DNA of 25,598 nt, from positions 941,633 through 967,230 of the forward strand of contig NW_014577061.1 in assembly GCF_000485595.1 (NCBI RefSeq), in the 5' to 3' direction. A program made the position numbers and the translations under genes. Under the pieces are notes generated by a model. That model ran no database searches. It worked only from the letters and a program-made list of their open reading frames with translations, and had not been told where the DNA came from. This stretch comes from Priapulus caudatus. Taxonomy: Eukaryota; Priapulida; Priapulimorpha; Priapulimorphida; Priapulidae. Below, in pieces: positions 19,181 through 25,598 of the stretch; the stretch's first letter is position 1, and the number at the start of each line of letters is the position of its first letter.

Positions 19181-21016
19181 TCCAAATAACCACTTTTATA
19201 AACTGTTATTAATGGTAGCAAATTTTTGGGGATTTGCGCTTATGTTTTGTGATGATTTTCATGTTCTTTGTGCATTCAGGGGTACATATTATTGTACAAG
19301 TTGTGTATTGTGCATTTGTTGTTTTACACGGAGGTGCACAATTGATATATGCCTGCAAACACATCAAAAATACGCTTGCAAAACACTAGCTTTTATGTAA
19401 TATAGTATTCATATTCATAATGTGTATAATTCATTATAGGGATTTAGCTTAATAGCTGTGCAGTTAGTACAGATTATAGACATTATGATTAAGCTGACAT
19501 AATTAAAGTAGAGTGACTATTCTATCATTACAGTTACAATAACAAATTGCCTTTGGTGTTACGTTATTTCACCACTTGTCATGTCAACAAATTCCTTGAC
19601 AGGTGAGTTGACAGGTGACAGGCAGTTCAGTTATTATAATTTTACAACAACATGTTATTAACTGGTTTTTAATGCCAAGGTAATGACTGAACTTGCATCT
19701 GACTGCTCTGTTATTTGAAAGTGGTTTGCATTCAGTAATACCAAGTATTCTGAACCAGTACCTTAGAGGGAGCCACTTTCATAAGCAGCACGCAGTAATG
19801 TCGAAGCACAATGAGTTCGGCTGTCCTTCTACACGTCGCGGGTGTGGCTGGTATGCGAGTGGAAATCCGCGGAAGAATGTACGTGGCTGGGTTCGCGGAG
19901 GTGGCGGCTCGCAAACTTGATGTGGTACTTACTCGGCTGGTATTTATTTGGTGAAGTGGCAGCACCTGTCACGTTAGGGGAGTTAGCATGTCTGATCCAT
20001 ATAACTGCACGGCTTGTACACCCCCACATCTGGGATCTAATTGCGGTCTTTCGTTTCTATTTGCGGTTCTGGTTTGTTGGAAAGGATTATTGGCTGCCCC
20101 CTTTAGCCTTTGGTCTGATATTGGCGAGCGAAAGTATGCATTCATGTCCTTTTTGTCAAGCAGTTTTGTCCAAAATGGATTTTGATTGCCAGAAATGCAA
20201 CAAATACAGCTACATTTTGCATTTCTGTTGTTTATAGTTTATAAACTAAAGCTTATTATTATTATCACTGGAAAATGACTGAGTGACCAACTCCATGTGT
20301 AGTGAATTTTAAAACAAAGTGTTTAATTTGCCGTATCACCGAATAATTGCTCGCACTAGGAGCTTGCTCTCTGAACATTGTCACAGCACATGGTGGGCGA
20401 AAAATAATTCACCTTGGAAACACGATCTATGCTTGTTTGCACGGTGTGAATTTCATCGCGTAGTCCGAAGTACGTGCGCCATAATTTGCAAGGTGTGTTT
20501 GTCGGTCGGCAAAGTGGCAATCACTGTGAGGAAATTGCTAGGGCTGACATGCATTGTTGGCATTAATAGAATAGCGGCGTCATCTAATCAGCAGGACATA
20601 ACATCTATGGTCAGACCCAGGGTCACCGCAGACATACCACACCTGCTACTGTCTATCTGCAGCTTCACTGGGTCACAGCGTTGTTTGGGGGGTGGCGGCG
20701 TTGTTTTCTACGCGGCCTGTGATCAGCTGGCTTCCGAGACTGGGTGTGAGTGGAGAAGTCACGCCAGTAGTAGCGTCTTCTTATGATAAAACACGTGTCC
20801 TATCGGCATGTACTCGGTCATATTAGCCAGGAAACGAGCGTCTGTTGTTGACAGGCCAGCGGACACGCGGCGCGAAACGAAGCAGAGATCTGTCGACGTG
20901 CAGGCTGACACCTGCTTGGAGGTTCCGGCGTACAGTCACACGCGAAGATGATAATTACCAGCAGGCAGGACAATGAAGTAGCTCATTGATTTCTCGCAGA
21001 CCGTATCAGGGCACCC

Positions 21017-21180
21017 GAGAGAGAGAGAGAGAGAGAGAAGGAGAAGGGGGCGGGGGCGTATGATGCAGCAATATAGACAGCAACAGACAGAGATAGATAG
21101 AAGGATGGATTGATAGATGGACGGGCGGGTGGGCGAATGGACGGAGGGATAGACAGATAGATAAGGTAATAAACAAAGAC
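21017..21180 (+). repeat. (GA)n then GATA/GGAC-type purine-rich repeats
   Basis: A pure GA run lies at 21017-21038, then AGATAGATAGAAGGATGG, then GACGGGCGGGTGGGCG and AGACAGATAGATAAGG. The 118-codon minus-strand frame here is low-complexity and not a gene. Confidence 0.85.
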
Positions 21181-21328
21181 GTAGGGTTAACAGGGGAGAG
21201 CCGGAGATGGGGGAAGTGATGGAGGGAACTCGGGGAAGGGCTGGTGAAAAGAAAAAGGGAGGAAGTGGGTGAGGATGAGAGAGTGAAAGCATAGAAGTAA
21301 ATGTTGTAAATCGACCATAGTACTATTT

Positions 21329-21382
21329 TAACCTTTCAAAAGTTCTAAATTTCAAAAGTTCTAACCTTTCAAAAGTTCTAAA
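21329..21382 (+). repeat. TTTCAAAAGTTCTAA tandem repeat, three copies
   Basis: Copies of (AACC)TTTCAAAAGTTCTAA occur at about 21330, 21350 and 21363. Confidence 0.85.
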
Positions 21383-21839
21383 ACAGTGTGAAGCTAATTC
21401 TATGCTTGGATATGCTGGTCGCGTGACGGGGAAATTCCATGGAGGTAGACAATAGCCATTATGCATAATCAAATCGGTTTTCGTGAGTGAGCTTGAGTAT
21501 TAAACAGACATTCGGTACTAAGTCCCCAATCATCCCAGTCAATGAAGCGGAAAATTCTGAATAGCATTTGTGCAAATGCGAAATGTGTGAAACAGTCGCA
21601 GTTCTGATCTAACTTGCGTAAATCACGTTTGCACCATATGACTGATCTGCTTGGCTGCTGCAACATAACAAGCTTCGCGTAGGTTTTCACTGATTCACGT
21701 GATATATAAATAATGGTGTCTATGCGTTGCGCAACGGCTGAGAGTAAGTGCAGATCTACAGGTAGATAAATATGAATGCACATAGTAGACTAGTACAACA
21801 GGCAAGAAATACAGGTGTGCGTAATTTCCCAGAGAAAGG

Positions 21840-21990
21840 CTGTGGTTTGGAATGCATATTGTAACTGAGACAGGGCACGAGAAAAAGTGCATAATGTATT
21901 TGAGACAGGGAGAGGTGTAAATATTGTACCGGAGATAAAGGGAAAAGGGGGGGTACTGCGTTGTATACTTGAGACAATGGTTAATGTGAG
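21840..21990 (+). repeat. Diverged TGTA...GAGACAGG tandem repeat
   Basis: ATTGTAACTGAGACAGGG, AATGTATTTGAGACAGGG, ATTGTACCGGAGATAAAGG and TTGTATACTTGAGACAATGG follow each other at 30-50 base spacing. Old and diverged. Confidence 0.5.
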
Positions 21991-23336
21991 GTTGTGCTTT
22001 GTATTTGACTATAGGCATTGGGTCGTCATGGGGTGGTCGTAGGGTGGGGTGATGGGACTAAAATTGGACTAGAATATTGTGAAAAGGTAAGGAAGAGTCA
22101 GATACCCCTTTTAAAGGTTGCGTAGTTGGTGGTGTGACTAACATGTGATATATATGTCATGATAGTGCACAGATCCGGGATGTATGCCAAATGTTCGACA
22201 GTGCATGTCAGTGCGTATCATCGGCAGCCACTGTAGACCCAAGTAAAGTCAACAATTAGGTTTTCTTTTCTTTTTATACCATTTACGCGACGTGACAAAG
22301 GTTTTACTCGTTGCCTAGTCGGCTGCGTGAAACGCCCAAGGACACAAAGACGTGCTGATTATTTGCGTGTCACTCAAATAATTTCAAGTACGGTGTGAAA
22401 AAAAGTGCGGCTACCTAATTCGGTTAATGTGTGCAATGCATAATTGCAAGTTTGTGTGGGTTGTGCAATGAGTTGACACTTAAATCGATGGAGTCGCTAA
22501 GACTGGTGCTTGCACCCTGAAAATGTCATAGTGATTTAATTAGCTAGTGTGTGGGTAGTGGCTTGGTGCCTAGAATGCATGTTGGATATGTCAGCTCCTA
22601 GATTCATTACCCGTTAGCCACCATGCAAGCGTTTTAATTTCCAGACACTAGCAGTGAATAATTTATGTTTATGCAGTATTAGCCTCCAGAGTTGCAAAGC
22701 CACAGCATATATAGATTAAAATGTCATAATTTTGTCAATGTGGTTTCCCTACAATGTAGTCTTTAATTTGTAGTTTCCTGCTTACAACTCGAATACACAC
22801 TGAAAAAGCCTCTTAACCTCCTGAATGCAACAAATATTCGTGTTTAAAACCCTTTACATTCAGTGGCAAGTGATCCATTAGGCTGGTTGGAAAAATTGCC
22901 TGGTTTACCGTATCACGTGGTGCAGGATTTGAAAGGGCCCGCTATAGGTATAGGCACCAAATTTCTGATTCGTATAAAATAAAAATGTATTAGAGAGGGG
23001 GAAATGCTGCATTCTTAAAGTATGTGAAGCAAAATAAATGCATTTTCAATGCCCACGACTGCATTTGTAAGCATTATGTACAAACCGATAAAGTGCGTAT
23101 AATGGTCTTTCCTGCTATGGATAGATCCCCCCTCCCCCTATACATTTTTATTGATGGCTGAAAAGTTATATTTACCCACCGTTCTTTGCGTATTGATATT
23201 ACTAAAAATTTTAACTATGGAAAAATTCGTACGGGAGACTAAACCTTTGGGAAAATTAGTCCATTAGCCAATGCTTTGAAGAAATATTGAAAAATTTGCA
23301 CCAGTTGGCTGTGTCTGGTGATATAGCAAGAAGTAA

Positions 23337-23354
23337 CAAGTCTCGCGAGACTTG
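23337..23354. promoter_or_regulatory. 18-bp palindrome containing TCTCGCGAGA
   Basis: CAAGTCTCGCGAGACTTG is a perfect palindrome with the TCTCGCGAGA core. That core is a known promoter element in animals and is bound by BANP. Whether a promoter lies here is unknown; the surroundings are AT-rich. Confidence 0.4.
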
Positions 23355-24143
23355 AGAAGCAAAAATTAAAAGTTTACGTGATATTTTATCGCTCTAATTT
23401 CAAGGCCTAATAGTGATATATACGACTCCTAACGTTTCATGAAGTTACTGTAAATTAACGCACTAAGCGTGTAAAAATAATAAATAATTCGAAGCTAAAA
23501 CCATCACAGCTTTCTTTGAGAAACGTGTACCTGCCTTCTCTGTTGTCATTATACTGTAACCAGGCAAGCCATAGTTGCATTTTTATGTGCAATAACCTAC
23601 ACTGTAAGCTTTCTGTACATTCCACGAGTCACATTTTCTACTTGTTCTGTTCTTCATTTTCGGGAATTTCTTTGTACTATTGAATAGCCTACCCGTTTTC
23701 TGTGTAGTTATTGTTGTAGTTGTGAAATCTGTGATAAAATCTGGTACAACTGGCTAGTGTATTTGTGCAAGGTATAATGTTTCTCCATTGCACATACTCA
23801 CGAATTTAGATGCAAAATTAATGCTACAGGTGTTGTAATTTTGTCCCTTTGTTGGCGCTTGAAATATATGTATGCCATGTAGTAATTTATGCGTGAATGT
23901 TGCTTTTTACTGAATATTTTTATTGGAGAAAATCTACCGAATATCCAAAAAATGTGATTAAGGAAACTAGATGTATGTGGGGAATTCATTGCAGAAAAGT
24001 ACCGGATATGCGCTAGCAATAAGCATGCCAGAAGTAGGATTAAATGCTATTTTCAAAATTTAGCTAGCATGAAAACGACGGATATTTATCCAAGTAAATT
24101 GTGCAAAACCTTTACATCAGTGCTCAATTTTAAGGTTTTTTGG

Positions 24144-24207
24144 GGTTGTCCGGAGGACAACCAAGAGAGTAGCATATGGTTGTCCCTCAAGAGTTTTGGT
24201 TGTCCGG
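24144..24207. repeat. GGTTGTCC motif cluster with palindrome
   Basis: GGTTGTCCGGAGGACAACC (24144-24162) is palindromic. Further direct copies of GGTTGTCC lie at 24178-24185 and 24198-24205. Confidence 0.8.
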
Positions 24208-24570
24208 ATATTATTTAAACATGTGCTGCATGTGCTCTGCTCACGTGATGCTCAGTGCTGTAAAGCAAAAGGCCTAATTATGTACATTTTGTACGTATTG
24301 CAGTGACAGCAGACATGGCCATTCGCATTGTTTCACTCATTATATGAAGAGAATAAAATATTGGTAATGTGGTAAATGATGCTGGGATCAATGACGTATA
24401 ATAATAGTAATTAAAAGATGCATGAAATTGATTTCATAACATTTACATTAACACTGTGTCAAGTCACAGATGAGCAAAAATTGAAAATTAACAAATTTAA
24501 AAAAACGGACGAATGGACGACTGTTAAAATTGAGCACTGTTTACATGCATTTCAAGGTATGTATAGAAAC

Positions 24571-24577
24571 CGAGAGA

Positions 24578-24625
<48 letters not shown>

Positions 24626-24658
24626 CAGACAGAGGCAGAGACGGAGACAGAGAGAGAA

Positions 24659-24699
<41 letters not shown>

Positions 24700-24850
24700 G
24701 ATGGGGAGGGATGGAATGAGAGGGTGGGAGGGAGGGCGAGTGAATGAGAGGATAGTGGAAGGGGAGGCAGGGAGGGAGGGAGAAGATAAAAGAGATAGAA
24801 AGACCGTGAGAGCGAGGGGGAGAAAGAATGTTAAAAGCATGGAAACTAAA
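24571..24850 (+). repeat. Long (GA)n-dominated purine tract
   Basis: GA runs are interspersed with GACA and GGGA variants. Open frames of 109-124 codons on both strands here encode only R/E or S/L repeats and are artefacts of the repeat. Confidence 0.95.
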
Positions 24851-25484
24851 GGCATATTTAGTAGTGTCGTGCGTATAGAGCCTGTCAAGCGACATTTTAC
24901 GTAGGACAACAGTCGTGTTTATTATCGAAACGCAAGTCGTTTAATAGAGCGTGACTTCAAGCAGTGTGTCTCGTAGGCTCTTACAAGTAATGGTGAATAA
25001 TGAATCTGCGTCTGCCTAATCACGCGTGATGGCCTCCGTGTCTGTTACTGAGTGGTGCAGGCAGGAACACTGAAGCCACGCTTGGTTTAAATGTGTCGCG
25101 CTGCCGTGACCGTATGTTTGAAAGCGCTCGAGCACGAACCCTGCTCATTAAATAACACTGAGGCCGGCGCTGCAAATGTCATGTGAGTTCCGCAGGAATG
25201 TCAGAGCCTGGTTACGAGAGCCTTTGGCGTCGAGCATGAAATTCCATGGCAGACTCTCTCCTAGCCGCCCTCCTTCGTAAAATGCATTTGCTGAGATGAG
25301 CGATGCAATCGGATTCCCGGGAAGATTTGGCGGGAATTTAAAAAAACATAGAAGAACAGTTGGGATATGCTCATTATAATGATTGTCTGGTGTCTTTTTT
25401 TAGATATCACATAAACGGTTATATATCATATAACATATATCAGATAACACGGTTTTCGAGTGGTTTGTGTTTGTGTAGCGTTAG

Positions 25485-25598
25485 AGTTAGTGTAGTGTAG
25501 AGTTAGTGTAGTGTAGAATTAGTGTAGTGTAGAGTTAGTGTAGTGTAGAGTTAGTGTAGTGTAGAGTTAGTGTAGTGTAGAGTTAGTGTAGTGTAGAG
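25485..25598 (+). repeat. 16-bp satellite, at least seven units, running off the window
   Basis: The unit AGTTAGTGTAGTGTAG occurs at 25485, 25501, 25517, 25533, 25549, 25565 and 25581, with one substitution (AATTAG in the third unit). The array is still in register at the last base. Confidence 0.97.

Larger units (their letters stand above)
18770..25598 (+). other. Beginning of intron 3 (or 3' flank), no recognised exon
   Basis: A strong donor at 18770 opens this stretch and no later exon with the expected C2 continuation could be found. It holds microsatellites at 19162-19180, 21017-21180 and 24571-24850, small tandem repeats near 21329 and 21840, palindromes at 23337 and 24144, and a satellite at the right end. 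A GC-richer stretch at about 19800-20950 has two open frames (19842-20237, 131 codons; 20319-20786, 155 codons), neither recognised. Confidence 0.6.

Noticed and set aside
20936-21292. 118-codon minus-strand frame
   Set aside because: Low-complexity product of the GA and GATA repeats (S/L/P-rich).
24418-24909. Four overlapping open frames of 109-124 codons on both strands
   Set aside because: They are translations of the GA-rich repeat (R/E or S/L runs) and have no independent coding signal.

Overview
This window is animal (eukaryotic) genomic DNA: AT-rich, mostly non-coding, crowded with microsatellites, minisatellites and decayed transposons, with short exons bounded by GT..AG splice sites. 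The repeat types (a tRNA-derived SINE, PIF/Harbinger-like DNA elements with TAA target duplications, and a GTCCGTCC-rich dispersed repeat of a kind I associate with marine invertebrates) suggest an invertebrate, perhaps a lophotrochozoan. That placement is tentative and no species can be named.

One host gene is supported. Three plus-strand coding exons (8956-9007, 9892-10033, 18645-18769) join in phase into 106 residues that match the N-terminal C2 domain of the WWP1/ITCH/Su(dx) branch of the NEDD4-type HECT E3 ubiquitin ligases. The ATG has an in-frame stop 6 bases upstream and an A at -3. The rest of the C2 domain, the WW domains and the HECT domain must lie beyond the right edge. Intron 1 is 884 bp, intron 2 is 8.6 kb, and intron 3 runs for at least 6.8 kb without a further exon that I can recognise.

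Left part (1-8933), upstream of the first coding exon: short interstitial telomere-like repeats (361-416), a CRE/E-box cluster (751-770), a SINE (about 1312-1600), a 1387-bp element with inverted ends and a TAA duplication (2119-3505), a GC-rich minisatellite, a (GTT)n tract, a GTCCGTCC repeat (about 5140-5345), a small foldback element (6084-6402) and a 1094-bp Harbinger element (6413-7506) carrying a broken HARBI1-like transposase. The bases from 7510 to 8933 show nothing recognisable.

Intron 2 holds a reverse-transcriptase (LINE) fragment and cttgaa-rich minisatellites. Two inward-facing copies of one terminal repeat sit near its two ends (10380 and 18146), about 7.8 kb apart, each flanked by CCAGG. 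A perfect 24-bp-arm hairpin lies at 17973-18025.

The right part (18770-25598) is the start of intron 3. It contains GA-rich microsatellites, a TCTCGCGAGA palindrome (23337-23354), a GGTTGTCC motif cluster (24144-24207), and a 16-bp satellite that runs off the right end.

I found no new multi-gene system. The structures most worth checking are the transposon nests and the paired inverted ends around most of intron 2.
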